In this document: piece after piece, positions 25,873 to 34,451 of the stretch
How positions within the stretch are numbered: the first letter of the stretch is position 1
Layout of the letters: the number at the start of each line of letters is the position of its first letter
Assembly (NCBI RefSeq): GCF_018613795.1
Contig: NZ_JAGGPN010000049.1
Span: 1-64,000, forward strand
DNA: 64,000 nucleotides
Source of the DNA: Arthrobacter sp. ISL-65
GTDB taxonomy: Bacteria > Actinomycetota > Actinomycetes > Actinomycetales > Micrococcaceae
Direction of reading: 5' to 3'
Notes under the pieces: generated by a model
Databases searched by the model: none
Seen by the model: only the letters and a program-made list of their open reading frames with translations
What the model was told of the DNA's origin: nothing
Translations under genes and position numbers: made by a program

Positions 25873-26597
25873 GAAGACCCAAGCTTCCTGAGGCGGAAGC
25901 GGAGCTTTGATGCGCGAGCGGGGTCATCACCGAGGGCTTTCGTTTCCTCCATGTACTGGTGCCCAAATTCCTTGAGCAGAAGATCATCGACAATCCGCAC
26001 GTGTCCGGCAGGAAACTTGTAGTCCATTCTTTCACGCACGAAATTCCAGTCCGCGCTGCCGACCAGGTCCATGGCTTCCTCCACGGTTGTGATATTCATG
26101 ACGTTGAGCAAATTCACCAACCAGTCATATTGTTCTTTTTTACTTCGCGGATGGTCCGGGAGTTCGGCCAATAGAACCTCTGCCAACGCGTCCGAGGTAA
26201 TGGGCTCGGCGCGGCTGTTTGCGTCGCCGGGAATACTCACTTCTTCCCGGGCAACAGCCTGATGGATTTTCACGAATTCATTGTCTGCCAGTTCAAGGAG
26301 GCCGGAAGCCAGCGTAAACGACGGTCGATTGCGGGCGGTATGGCACCAACAGCTTTTGTACCGGATATCGTGCTCAAATTCTGCCCAAGCGTGCTGCAGA
26401 ACAGTCTTCACCTGGACCTCGAAGCGCTGGCCTATACATCCGGCACATCCAATGGGTGTGTTGTCCGCGCTGACTTCGAGAATCAGATGGTGGGCCGCCG
26501 TGAGCGAAGCGGACAGGTGCGCATGCCGTTCCGTCAACTTCGCAACGTGGGCGTTGATAGCAACACCAAATTGGGAATTACGTTCCTGTTCAGTCAT
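25869..26597 (-). CDS. Truncated RelA/SpoT-domain protein
   Basis: The 242-residue product shares with small alarmone synthetase-like proteins the segment QRFEVQVKTVLQHAWAEFEHDIRYK and FTLASGLLELADNEFVKIHQ, followed by a helical C-terminal domain. The part of the synthetase fold that binds ATP and catalyses pyrophosphate transfer (normally about 100 residues before EVQ) is missing; only a short MTEQERNSQFGVAINAHVAK region precedes HLILEVS. Enzymatic activity is therefore unlikely. Base use is more AT-rich than its neighbours, suggesting transfer. Confidence 0.65.
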   Translation of the reverse strand: MTEQERNSQFGVAINAHVAKLTERHAHLSASLTAAHHLILEVSADNTPIGCAGCIGQRFEVQVKTVLQHAWAEFEHDIRYKSCWCHTARNRPSFTLASGLLELADNEFVKIHQAVAREEVSIPGDANSRAEPITSDALAEVLLAELPDHPRSKKEQYDWLVNLLNVMNITTVEEAMDLVGSADWNFVRERMDYKFPAGHVRIVDDLLLKEFGHQYMEETKALGDDPARASKLRFRLRKLGSS

Positions 26598-26788
26598 GCC
26601 CGCGCCCCCATGTTCCCCCAAACCTAATTAGGCGACAGCCTATCCAGCGGGCTTGGCGCGCACTATCGGCCAAACGGGAAAATTTTTGAATAGGCCCTTC
26701 GCACCTCATGCCCATGCAAAAGCTAAGCATCAGTGCCAAGCTGGTTGCATCCGCATGAATCGGCAGCTGATGAAGGAGCGTTGGTGGC

Positions 26789-27214
26789 ATGCCCAAGACC
26801 GGCAAGAACGATCACGCCCGCAAGGACGAGCTTCCGTCGACCCTGCAGCGTTCTGAGCAGAAAGCCCAGGACACTTTCGCCAAGACCTATGATTCAGCCC
26901 TGGAGTCCTATGACAACGACGAGAGCCGGGCTGCCCGGACAGCCTTCGCATCCATAAAGCACAGCTATGAGAAGGTGGGCGACCACTGGGAACCTAAGGA
27001 GAAGCGCGGCCCCTCTGACCAGCATGCGGCGGAGGGACTGGATTCATCGGCTCCCAGCGCAGGAGGCGTGGACGCGAACGCCTCCAAGGAGCACCTTTAC
27101 AAGCGCGCCCGGGAGCTGAACATCGAGGGACGTTCGAAGATGGACAAGGACGAACTTGTCGAGGCGATCCGGAAAGCCAACGATGCCGCCACGCGGAAGG
27201 CGCGCGGGGGCTGA
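26789..27214 (+). CDS. ChaB-family protein with Rho N-terminal-like domain
   Basis: The 141-residue protein begins with a ChaB domain (about 10-70: LPSTLQRSEQKAQDTFAKTYDSALESY, AFASIKHSYEKVGDHWEPK). A flexible linker follows, then a Rho-N/SAP-like helical module (about 98-135: SKEHLYKRARELNIEGRSKMDKDELVEAI). ChaB proteins were linked to cation transport regulation, but the role is unclear; the Rho-N module may bind nucleic acid. Soluble and highly charged. Confidence 0.85.
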   Translation: MPKTGKNDHARKDELPSTLQRSEQKAQDTFAKTYDSALESYDNDESRAARTAFASIKHSYEKVGDHWEPKEKRGPSDQHAAEGLDSSAPSAGGVDANASKEHLYKRARELNIEGRSKMDKDELVEAIRKANDAATRKARGG

Positions 27215-27216
27215 AC

Positions 27217-27741
27217 TTACCCTTCTCTGGGGCGGCAGTAGGAGGACCCCGACGGCGTGCGCTCCAGCACGCCGAAATCGATCATGTAGCGGCGCAGCAG
27301 CACGACGTCGTCGGTGTAGCCCAGGAGCCGTTCGTTGACCTTTCGTTCGGAGAGTTCCTCGCCCGGCTCGAAGGTCTCGCCGGCAATCCAGGCCAGGAGC
27401 TCCCGCCGTTCCGTCTGGTTGGCCGGATACCTGTCGATCCGGCCAAGACGCATGAAGCGCGCCACTCCTGTCTGCGGCTGGCGTTTGGGCTGCTGTGTGA
27501 GGAGGTCGTGGAAGATGGACTCGGACGCCTCCAGCTCATCGCCGGCACTCCGTTCGACCAGGCCGGCGTCGAGCAGGGCGGCGATGGCCCGGTCCCGCCG
27601 TTGTCCGGCCGGGCCGGAAGATACGTCATCGGGCCTGGCTCCGAGGACAATTTGTGCGTAGGCGGTCCGCGCGTCGCGGTTGGCGAGGGCTGCCATGACC
27701 CGCCGCCAGTGCGGCCCGCTCTGCCTGGTCTTTCTGCTCAC
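27217..27741 (-). CDS. DUF2087 domain protein
   Basis: The 174-residue product starts at GTG with AAGGGGG in good position. The N-terminal half is HTH-like (RRVMAALANRDARTAYAQIVLG, RDRAIAALLDAGLVER), and the C-terminal half has the DUF2087 signature GRIDRYPANQTERRELLAWIAGE, ERKVNERLLGYTDDVVLLRRYMIDFGVLER. It is probably a DNA-binding regulator (inference). It converges with ChaB, two bases apart. Confidence 0.8.
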   Translation of the reverse strand: MSRKTRQSGPHWRRVMAALANRDARTAYAQIVLGARPDDVSSGPAGQRRDRAIAALLDAGLVERSAGDELEASESIFHDLLTQQPKRQPQTGVARFMRLGRIDRYPANQTERRELLAWIAGETFEPGEELSERKVNERLLGYTDDVVLLRRYMIDFGVLERTPSGSSYCRPREG

Positions 27742-28118
27742 GGAATTTTCCCCCTTTTGCTCTGGTGCTCTGGACCGGTGCCCGTTGGCGTTGGCGGGTG
27801 CAACAGGCAAAATCGTAGTCCCGGGACGGGCAGGCCGAAAGGCGCCATCGGACGGCGCCCGATGATCCGAATGCTCTGGCGCCCGGCCGTCGTCGTGATG
27901 TGAAATGGTGCTGGGATGAACACCGTGAGGATGAGTCTCAGCGAGCGGGCCTGAAACGGCAGAGAACAACCTGGGCTATTGCGCTGGCCGTGTTGGGCGC
28001 ATGGCTTTGTCGAAAGTCATACCAATGGTCCAGGTGGCCCGCTCACCCTGAGGGGTGCTCCGCCGCCCGGGTGGGAGGCATACTTGGGATGGTCCGCCCC
28101 CAGCAACGGAAGATTCTG

Positions 28119-28958
28119 ATGACGACACAGCCAGCCGTACCGAATGTCACCCTGAACAACGGCGTCAAGGTCCCGCAGCTCGGCTTCGGCGTCTTCCAGG
28201 TTCCGCCGGAAGAGACGCAGCGCATCGTGGAGGACGCGCTGGAAGCCGGCTACCGCCACATCGACACGGCTGCGGCGTACCGGAACGAGGCCGCCGTCGG
28301 CGCAGCCATCGCTGCCTCGGGGATACCCCGTGAGGACATCTTCTTGACCACCAAGCTGCGCAACGGCGAGCAGGGCGTGGCCCAGGAAGCCTTCCAGAAC
28401 AGCTGCCGTGAGTTGGGCGTCGACTACGTGGACCTGTACCTGATCCACTGGCCGGTGCCGTCCCGGAACCTTTTTGCCGAGGCATGGAAGGCGATGGAGA
28501 AGCTTCACGCCAGCGGCCAGATCCGCGCGATCGGTGTGTCCAACTTCCTGGCGGACCACCTGGAAGCACTCCTCCAAAGCGCCGACGTCGTTCCGGCGGT
28601 CAACCAGTTTGAGCTGCACCCGACGTTCCAGCAGTCCGAACTGGCGGCGAAGAGCCGCTCCCTGGGCATTGCCGTGGAGGCGTACAGTCCGCTGGGCCAG
28701 GGTGCCGATCTGGACGCCGGGGCTGTGACATCCATTGCCGGCAAGTACGGCGTCACCCCTGCCCAGGTGGTGCTGGCATGGCACCTCGCCCAGGGCACCA
28801 TCGTCATTCCAAAGTCAGCCAACAGCGGCCGCATGCGGGACAACCTGGCCGCCGCCGGCTTCGTTCTGACGCCTGAAGAGATGGCCGGCATCACCGCCCT
28901 CGAAGCCGGTGCACGCATCGGTTCTGATCCCGCCGTCGCCGCCCACAGCCAAATGTAA
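28119..28958 (+). CDS. Aldo/keto reductase
   Basis: The 279-residue enzyme has GVKVPQLGFGVFQV, catalytic Asp and Tyr in HIDTAAAYRNE, Lys in LTTKLRN, His in YLIHWPVP, and the NADPH-binding SPLGQGADL and IPKSANSGRMRDNL. It reduces carbonyl compounds with NADPH; the natural substrate is unknown. The ATG of MTTQPAVPN is the start. The gene ends inside a 21-bp tandem duplication. The DinB gene follows by 30 bases, likely as an operon. Confidence 0.92.
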   Translation: MTTQPAVPNVTLNNGVKVPQLGFGVFQVPPEETQRIVEDALEAGYRHIDTAAAYRNEAAVGAAIAASGIPREDIFLTTKLRNGEQGVAQEAFQNSCRELGVDYVDLYLIHWPVPSRNLFAEAWKAMEKLHASGQIRAIGVSNFLADHLEALLQSADVVPAVNQFELHPTFQQSELAAKSRSLGIAVEAYSPLGQGADLDAGAVTSIAGKYGVTPAQVVLAWHLAQGTIVIPKSANSGRMRDNLAAAGFVLTPEEMAGITALEAGARIGSDPAVAAHSQM

Positions 28959-28980
28959 ACCGCCCACAGCCAGATGTAAG
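28939..28980 (+). repeat. 21-bp tandem duplication at a gene end
   Basis: Two 21-base units (28939-28959 and 28960-28980) differ at two positions. The first contains the final codons and stop of the aldo/keto reductase (AHSQM stop); the second repeats them after the stop and supplies the sequence just before the next ribosome site and gene. Confidence 0.9.
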
Positions 28981-28988
28981 GGGACCCG

Positions 28989-29501
28989 ATGAAATCCAAT
29001 GAACTGTTGCTGGACGCCTTTGGTCGCGTACGGGAAATCGTGGACGTCACACTCGACGGGCTCGACGACGAAACCCTGGTCCACCGGCCCGCCGGCAACG
29101 GGAACTCCATCGCGTGGCTGATCTGGCACCTCAGCCGGATAGAGGATACGCAGGTTGCTTCCGCTGCCGGTCTGCCACAGGTCTGGACCTCGCAGGGCTT
29201 TGCCGGCCGTTTCGGCTTACCGCTTCCCGAACATGACACCGGCTACGGGCATTCGTCGGATAACGTCGACGCCGTTCGGGCCACGCGGGAGCTGCTCGCT
29301 GACTACTACGAGGCGGTCCACCGGCAGACCGTGGAGGTTCTTCGCAGCCTTGGTGACGATGGCCTTGACCGGGTCGTCGATACCCGCTGGGACCCGCCGG
29401 TCACTTTCGGCGTCCGGCTGGTCAGCACGGTTGCCGACTGTCTTCAGCACGTGGGGCAGGCCGCATACGCCAGGGGCCTGAAAGACGGCGGGCGGACCTG
29501 A
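28989..29501 (+). CDS. DinB/DUF664 mycothiol-type transferase
   Basis: The 170-residue helical protein contains the DinB metal-ligand histidines in NSIAWLIWHLSRIEDTQ, in the middle (DYYEAVHRQTVEVL) and near the C-terminus (CLQHVGQAAYARG). Actinobacterial DinB/DUF664 proteins are predicted thiol transferases using mycothiol. AAGGGG precedes the ATG. Probably co-transcribed with the aldo/keto reductase. Confidence 0.85.
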   Translation: MKSNELLLDAFGRVREIVDVTLDGLDDETLVHRPAGNGNSIAWLIWHLSRIEDTQVASAAGLPQVWTSQGFAGRFGLPLPEHDTGYGHSSDNVDAVRATRELLADYYEAVHRQTVEVLRSLGDDGLDRVVDTRWDPPVTFGVRLVSTVADCLQHVGQAAYARGLKDGGRT

Positions 29502-29584
29502 CGGCTCGCACACGCCCACGCGGTCCCCTTGCCTGGCCATGGGGTTCAGAGGAGGATAAGCGGCAAAAACTCCAGGAGGCCGTG

Positions 29585-30559
29585 ATGACCCAGCTTGGCA
29601 AGTTTGAGAAGTACCTGATCGAGGAATTTTTCGACGATTACCGTGCCGGGGCCATGAGCCAGCACACCTTCACCCGCAGGGTGGCGTTCATCACCGGCAG
29701 CATGGCTGCCGCTTCCGCCGCGATGCTCCTGGTCGGCTGCACGCCGCAGGAAGTTCCGCGCAGCACCGATCCCATGCCCACTCCCACCCCGACGTCTGGC
29801 GCCGCCACAGGTACGGCCTCCGGAGGCGCCGTTCCGGGGGCGAAGAGCCCGCTGTCCGTTCCCGAGGGAACAGCCGGAATTACGACGTCGACAGTCAAGT
29901 TCCCGTCCAGCGGCACCGAGATCAGTGGTTACCTCGCCCGGCCCGAAGCCGGGAAACCCGGTCCCGCCGTCCTGGTCTGCCATGAGAACCGCGGGCTGAC
30001 TCCCCACATCCAGGACGTGGCCCGGCGGTTTGCCAAGGAAGGGTATGCGGCCATGGCGATTGACCTGCTGAGCAGGGAAGGCGGCACGGCGAGCCTGGAC
30101 CGGGATGCCGTTCCGGGAGCCTTGACGCAGGCCGGCGCGCAGCGGCACGTGGCGGACTTTTCGGCGGGATTCGACTACCTGCAGAAGCAGGCCTTCGTGG
30201 AGCAGGGCCGGATCGCCATGACCGGCTACTGCTTCGGCGGTGGCATCACCTGGCAATCGGCGGTCGAGATTACGGGACTTAAGGCGACGTCGGCTTTCTA
30301 CGGTCCGGCGCCCGAACTGGATAAGGTGCCGTCCCTCAAGCCCGCGGTGTTCGGTGTTTACGCTGAACTGGACGACCGGATCACCGGACCCATGCCGCAA
30401 CTCCGGGATGCCCTGGCGGCCACGAGCGTGCGCAACCAGCTCAAGGTCTATCCCGGCGTCGACCACGCTTTCCACAACGACACAGGCGACCGCTACAACC
30501 AGGAGCAGGCCACGGCCGCCTGGAACGACACGCTGGCGTGGTTCAAGAAGTACGTCTAG
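29585..30559 (+). CDS. Dienelactone-hydrolase-family lipoprotein
   Basis: The 324-residue product has a polar N-terminus, then a twin-arginine-like signal (FTRRVAFITGSMAAASAAMLLVGC) whose lipobox LVGC is at about residue 50, and a Pro/Thr linker. The hydrolase domain shows CHENRG (Glu), nucleophile GYCFGG (Cys), and DHAFHND (His), the Cys-Asp-His triad of the family. It would act outside the cell. CAGGAGG lies before the start; a GTG at 29582 is also possible. Confidence 0.88.
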   Translation: MTQLGKFEKYLIEEFFDDYRAGAMSQHTFTRRVAFITGSMAAASAAMLLVGCTPQEVPRSTDPMPTPTPTSGAATGTASGGAVPGAKSPLSVPEGTAGITTSTVKFPSSGTEISGYLARPEAGKPGPAVLVCHENRGLTPHIQDVARRFAKEGYAAMAIDLLSREGGTASLDRDAVPGALTQAGAQRHVADFSAGFDYLQKQAFVEQGRIAMTGYCFGGGITWQSAVEITGLKATSAFYGPAPELDKVPSLKPAVFGVYAELDDRITGPMPQLRDALAATSVRNQLKVYPGVDHAFHNDTGDRYNQEQATAAWNDTLAWFKKYV

Positions 30560-30565
30560 TGGCTG

Positions 30566-30655
30566 CCTAGCCCGCGGTGGCCTAGCTCGCGGCGTCCGGG
30601 CTCGCAGTGTCCTGGCCCGCGGTGTCCTGGCCCGCGGTGTCCTGGCCCGCGGCGT
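30566..30655. repeat. Six 15-bp tandem units at the DoxX 3' end
   Basis: Six imperfect 15-base units of the type CCTGGCCCGCGGTGT run from 30566 to 30655; the two at 30611-30640 are identical. They encode the [TAGQD] repeats at the C-terminus of the DoxX protein, and the stop codon falls inside the array, so one unit lies downstream of the gene. Confidence 0.9.
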
Positions 30656-31196
30656 TTCCGGCGTCCGGGCCGGACGCGTCGTGGGCCAGGGCCTTCTGGC
30701 GGCGGTAGACCTGGATCGCGATGGCCGTCGGAATGACGGCCAGGGCGACGGCCCGCATCCACGGGCGGTCCAGGACGTGGCCGGTGACGGAGTCGAGGGA
30801 GACGCTGCCCGGCCCGCCAATCGTGAAGGATGCTGCCGCGAGTCCCAGGACGGCCGGGTATTCCAGGCCGCCTTCGGTGGCGAAGAAGCCGTTGGGGGCG
30901 TGCACGCTGGCCGCAACGCCCATGGTGGTGGCAGCAGCCGCGCCGGCAGCCGGAGTGCCGAGGCCCAGCGCGAGTGCCAGGCCGGAACCCGCTTCGCCGA
31001 GGCCGGCCAGGACCGCGCTGGGCTTCGCCGGCCGGAACCCCATGGCGTGCATGCCCTTGCTGGTGCCCTCGATCCCGCCGCCGCCGAACCAGCCGAAGAG
31101 CTTCTGGGTGCCGTGGGCAATGAGGACGCTGCCCAGGCCCACGCGGAAAATGGTCTGTGCAGCAGTGGCGGCGACTGGGCTGATCGTGCGGCTCAT
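30582..31196 (-). CDS. DoxX-family membrane protein
   Basis: The 204-residue product has four hydrophobic helices and the DoxX signatures TIFRVGLGSVLIAHGTQKLFGWFGG, GFRPAKPSAVLAGLGEAGSGLAL and GGLEYPAVLGLAAAS. DoxX proteins are membrane components linked to redox and thiol-oxidative stress. The C-terminal tail (residues about 175-204) is repeat-derived (AGQDTAGQDT) and probably disordered. Confidence 0.88.
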   Translation of the reverse strand: MSRTISPVAATAAQTIFRVGLGSVLIAHGTQKLFGWFGGGGIEGTSKGMHAMGFRPAKPSAVLAGLGEAGSGLALALGLGTPAAGAAAATTMGVAASVHAPNGFFATEGGLEYPAVLGLAAASFTIGGPGSVSLDSVTGHVLDRPWMRAVALAVIPTAIAIQVYRRQKALAHDASGPDAGNAAGQDTAGQDTAGQDTASPDAAS

Positions 31197-31258
31197 GTGA
31201 ATCCTCCTGTAAACGGTTCAGCCTTCGGCTGCTCTTCAGGCGATCTTGTCCGACGATT

Positions 31259-31672
31259 CTACGTCCGGGGGAGGTGCCCCTGGCGTCCGGCTTCCCGAAC
31301 CAGCAGCCTGATGTTTGCGTACAGCACTGCCCTGACCGCGTCGGGCTCCAGCCGCTGCCCGCGCCGGATGCGCGATTCCAGTTCCTTGCAACAGCGCTCC
31401 AGCCGCAGGGCTCCCGCCATGGCGGACGTCGCCCTCAGGCTGACGACGGCGTCAGCCGCCATCCGCGCGTCGCCGCCGGCCAGGGCGCGGAGGATCTTCG
31501 ACGCCCGGTCGGGCAACATCTGCAGGTAGTCATCGATAAAGGCCTCTGCGAAAGCCGGACCCACCTCGGCGGCCAGGACCTGCAGCGGACCGGCGTCCAG
31601 GACGGGGGTGTCTTCTGTGCCGGTCACTTCGCACCGCCTGCTGTCCGTCGCATGCTGAGCCCATCGGTTCAT
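31259..31672 (-). CDS. Hpt-like protein lacking the phosphoacceptor histidine
   Basis: The 137-residue helical protein resembles histidine phosphotransfer domains over about residues 30-125 (FAEAFIDDYLQMLPDRASKI, then ATSAMAGALRLERCCKELE). In Hpt domains the active site reads H-S/T-L-K-G; here the aligned segment is VSLRA near residues 77-81, so the histidine is valine and the lysine arginine. It should not accept phosphate. An in-frame GTG at residue 16 is an alternative start. Confidence 0.65.
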   Translation of the reverse strand: MNRWAQHATDSRRCEVTGTEDTPVLDAGPLQVLAAEVGPAFAEAFIDDYLQMLPDRASKILRALAGGDARMAADAVVSLRATSAMAGALRLERCCKELESRIRRGQRLEPDAVRAVLYANIRLLVREAGRQGHLPRT

Positions 31673-31769
31673 GCCGCGACCTTGCTGCGCGGCTTACCGG
31701 TCACTTTCCCGTGAGGACCTCAAGACAGGAGAAACTTTTGCCGATGTTCGGATCAAGAATGTGGGCCCG

Positions 31770-32893
31770 CTAGGCCCGCTCGAGCAGCACCATCACTTCG
31801 TAGTGCGTGGTTTGCGGGAACATGTCCAGCACCCTGGCCCGTCGTGCGGTGAACGAGGGGAGTGCCGCCAGGTCGCGGGCCAGTGACCGCGCATTGCAGC
31901 TGGAGTAGACCACGTGCTTCACGGAGGACGATTCCAGCCAGCCGCACAGTTCCTTGCCGATGCCGCGCCGTGGCGGATTGACGATAACCAGTTCGGGTGC
32001 CTGGGCCGCGGCGACGGCAAAGGCCGTGGCATCGCCCGCCTGGAAGTTCATGCGCTCCAGCCCTGCCTCGTCGCCGCTGAGCTTGGCCGAAACAATGGCT
32101 TCGCGGCTGGTCTCAATCCCGGTGACCTCGCGGGAGGGATCAGCGCAGTGCAGGGCGAAGCCGCCCACGCCGCAGTACAGGTCCCAGACTGACGACGGTG
32201 CCAGTTCGTTGACCCATTCGCGCCCCTGCCGGTACAGGGCCGCCGCATGTCGCTGTTCGTCTGGAAGAAACTCTGCGGCCGGAGGTGGAGGTCGAGGTCA
32301 TTGACACGCATGCGCAGCGTGGACTGCTCGGTGAGCAGGATCTCGCGCTCGCCTTCCAGGACCGCCTTGTGTTCCGGGTGCAGGTTGACGGAAACAACCT
32401 TCACCTGCGGCAGGGAGGCCAGGAGGGTGGGGAGGTGCTCCCGGATGCGCGGCACCAGCTTTTCCGAACGCAGGACCAGGCGCAGCATGATCTCGCCGTC
32501 CGGGGACTCGGTGATGATCAGGTGCTTGAGCTCGCCGCTTCGCCGTGGGACATCGTAGGGCGTCAGGTGGGCCCGGCTGATGAAGGCCGCCAGGACTGGG
32601 AAGCAGGCGAGGAGGCCGGGCGAGCAGACGCCGCACTTGCGCAGGTCAACGCCGCGGCCCTCGGCGTCAAGGATCCCGATGGTGGGGTTCTTGGCGGTTC
32701 CGCCCACCACCATCTTGGCCTTGTTGCGGAAGCCGGACTCGCGGCTCGCGACAGCCGGCAGCCACTCTGCGGACGTGTGGCCGGAGAGAAGTGTCTGGCA
32801 GTGCAGTTGCTTGCCGGCCAGCTGCTCGTCGTAGGGCTTGCCCATATGGGTGCAGGAGAGGCAGCGGGCGGCATCGAAGTAGGAACATTCCAT
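31770..32893 (-). pseudogene. rlmC: 23S rRNA (uracil-C5)-methyltransferase RlmC, frameshifted
   Basis: The N-terminal part has the Fe-S cysteines (CSYFDAARCLSC, and a further Cys), SGFRNKAKMVVGG and QSFFQTNSDM. After a one-base deletion near 32246 the other frame continues with the SAM-binding YCGVGGFALHC, NPPRRG and the catalytic Cys in VVYSSCNARSLARDL. Together they give a full-length ~374-residue enzyme of the RlmC type, which methylates a 23S rRNA uridine. Since no other part is damaged, a sequencing deletion (GG to G) is plausible. Confidence 0.85.
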
Positions 32894-32938
32894 GTCTGGT
32901 TAATTCTACTTTTTCTGCGGGCTTCCTCTGGCCGCCGG

Positions 32939-33832
32939 TCAGGATGGGGGCCGCTGCCGCTTGGGGAGGCTGATCCGGTCCAGATCATTGGCAGGTACGA
33001 CGGCGGTCCCTCCCGACCGGGCCCGCGCCTGCTCGGCCAGGATATTCACGTCGCCGTACCGGGACGAGAAATGGGTAAGGACCAGGGTTCCGGCGCCGCC
33101 GTTGGCGGCCAGATCCCCGGCCTGCCCCGCCGTGAGGTGCGCATACTGCGCGGCCAGAGCCGCGTCGTCGTCGCTGAACGTTGATTCCGTGACAAGGAGG
33201 TCGACGCCGTCGGCGAGCCCTTCGGCGCCCTCACACGGGGCAGTGTCCATGACAAAGGCGAAGCCCTGGCCTGCGCGCGGGATGCTGACGTCCTCCAGCC
33301 GCACACCCCGCAGGACCCCCTCCCGCTGCAGACGCCCGGCGTCCGGACCCCTAATGCCCGCTGCCGCCAGCCGCTGCGGCAGCATGGTCCTGCCATCCGG
33401 CTCGGTCAGCCGGTAGCCGTAGGTTTCAACGCGGTGGCGCAAGGGCCGCACTTCGAGCCCCGGGGCGATTTCCCCGGCAGCCGAGTGCGGCTGCAGGCGA
33501 AGGTCGATCCCGGGCGAGGCCACCGAGACCAGCGCCCGGACCACGTCCTCTCCGGACGCGGGATAGTGCAGGTGCACCGGGTGCTTTACGCCGTCCAGGG
33601 CCATGCGGGAGAGCACGCCGGGAAGCCCGTAGCAATGGTCACCGTGGACATGGGTCAGGCAGATGCGGGTGATCTGGTTGGCGGAAACACCTGCATGGAT
33701 CATCTGCCGCTGCGTGCCCTCGCCGGGATCGAAGAGGAGGCCCTCGCCGTCCCACCGCAGCAGGTATCCGTTGTGGTTGCGCGTCCGCGTCGGGACCTGC
33801 GATGCGGTTCCAAGGACGACGAGTTCGCGCAT
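32939..33832 (-). CDS. rnz: Ribonuclease Z
   Basis: The 297-residue metallo-beta-lactamase-fold protein has the zinc motif THVHGDH (His61-x-His63-x-Asp65-His66), GTASQVPTRTRNHNGYLL at the N-terminus, FDPGEGTQRQM, an HRVETYGYRL helix region, DTAPCEG and a C-terminal LTHFSSRY. This is the RNase Z/ElaC arrangement for tRNA 3'-end maturation. Somewhat shorter than E. coli RNase Z, as in other actinobacteria. Confidence 0.88.
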   Translation of the reverse strand: MRELVVLGTASQVPTRTRNHNGYLLRWDGEGLLFDPGEGTQRQMIHAGVSANQITRICLTHVHGDHCYGLPGVLSRMALDGVKHPVHLHYPASGEDVVRALVSVASPGIDLRLQPHSAAGEIAPGLEVRPLRHRVETYGYRLTEPDGRTMLPQRLAAAGIRGPDAGRLQREGVLRGVRLEDVSIPRAGQGFAFVMDTAPCEGAEGLADGVDLLVTESTFSDDDAALAAQYAHLTAGQAGDLAANGGAGTLVLTHFSSRYGDVNILAEQARARSGGTAVVPANDLDRISLPKRQRPPS

Positions 33833-34062
33833 GACACCGAGTGTCTCACAGGCGCGGCGGTCAGCAGGCGGGTCCGGGAACGGCCGCGCTCGCAGGCATC
33901 CGCGCTCGCGGGCGTTAATACTTGGCGGCCTTCAACCCATCCACCGGGAATGCGGCAACGAATACAGATTGAACCATCCGTTTCGGTGCCCCGTGCTGGC
34001 CTCGAAATGTAGCCGCTGTAGCCAACGGCGGTGCCATGCACGCGTGCGAAAAGAGCCTACCT

Positions 34063-34334
34063 GTGGCTGATAAACAGTTTGACCAATTCCTCATGGAGGC
34101 CACTACCTCCGACGACGGCTCCGGATTCATCCTCGGGCCAGACCCCCTTTACGGCTTGTACACCAGTTGGTGTTATGTCACCGGCACCGTGCCACACGTG
34201 GAGGAGACCTTCTGGGAGGAAATGCAAGGGCGCCTTAACCCCGAACCGAACTTAACCCCGAACCGAACGGCCTCCGCATGAAAGGGCCGGCAGCTGCGGA
34301 TTACATCCTCGCCAGCTATCCGGCGTCGGTCTGA
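34063..34334 (+). pseudogene. Small hypothetical protein broken by a 17-bp duplication
   Basis: From a GTG start the product reads ADKQFDQFLMEATTSDDGSG, GPDPLYGLYTSWCYVTG, VEETFWEEMQGRLNPEPN, then goes out of frame. The break coincides with a perfect 17-bp tandem duplication (34234-34267). Deleting one unit gives ...RLNPEPNGLRMKGPAAADYILASYPASV and a stop at 34334, about 84 residues. The present frame ends early at 34281. No family recognised. Confidence 0.75.
34234..34267 (+). repeat. Perfect 17-bp tandem duplication
   Basis: Two identical 17-base units (34234-34250 and 34251-34267). Because 17 is not a multiple of three, the second unit shifts the reading frame of the enclosing gene. Confidence 0.95.
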
Positions 34335-34383
34335 ACACGGTCCCGGGTCCCTTGCATCCAAGACCTGAACGGCAGCAAGGCCA

Positions 34384-34432
34384 AGTGAGCACCGAGGGTG
34401 CCCGCTCAACGCGGACACCCTCGGTGCTCACT
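34384..34432 (-). terminator. Strong hairpin terminator
   Basis: A perfect 17-bp inverted repeat (34384-34400 with 34416-34432) with a 15-base loop lies 20 bases after the stop of the GH16 gene (minus) and 50 after the small plus-strand gene. It can serve both convergent genes. Confidence 0.8.
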
Positions 34433-34451
34433 ATCGACTTCTGCGGTTTAT

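Noticed and set aside
30566..30655. Possible CRISPR-like array
   Set aside because: The 15-base units are contiguous without spacers; a simple tandem repeat in coding sequence.
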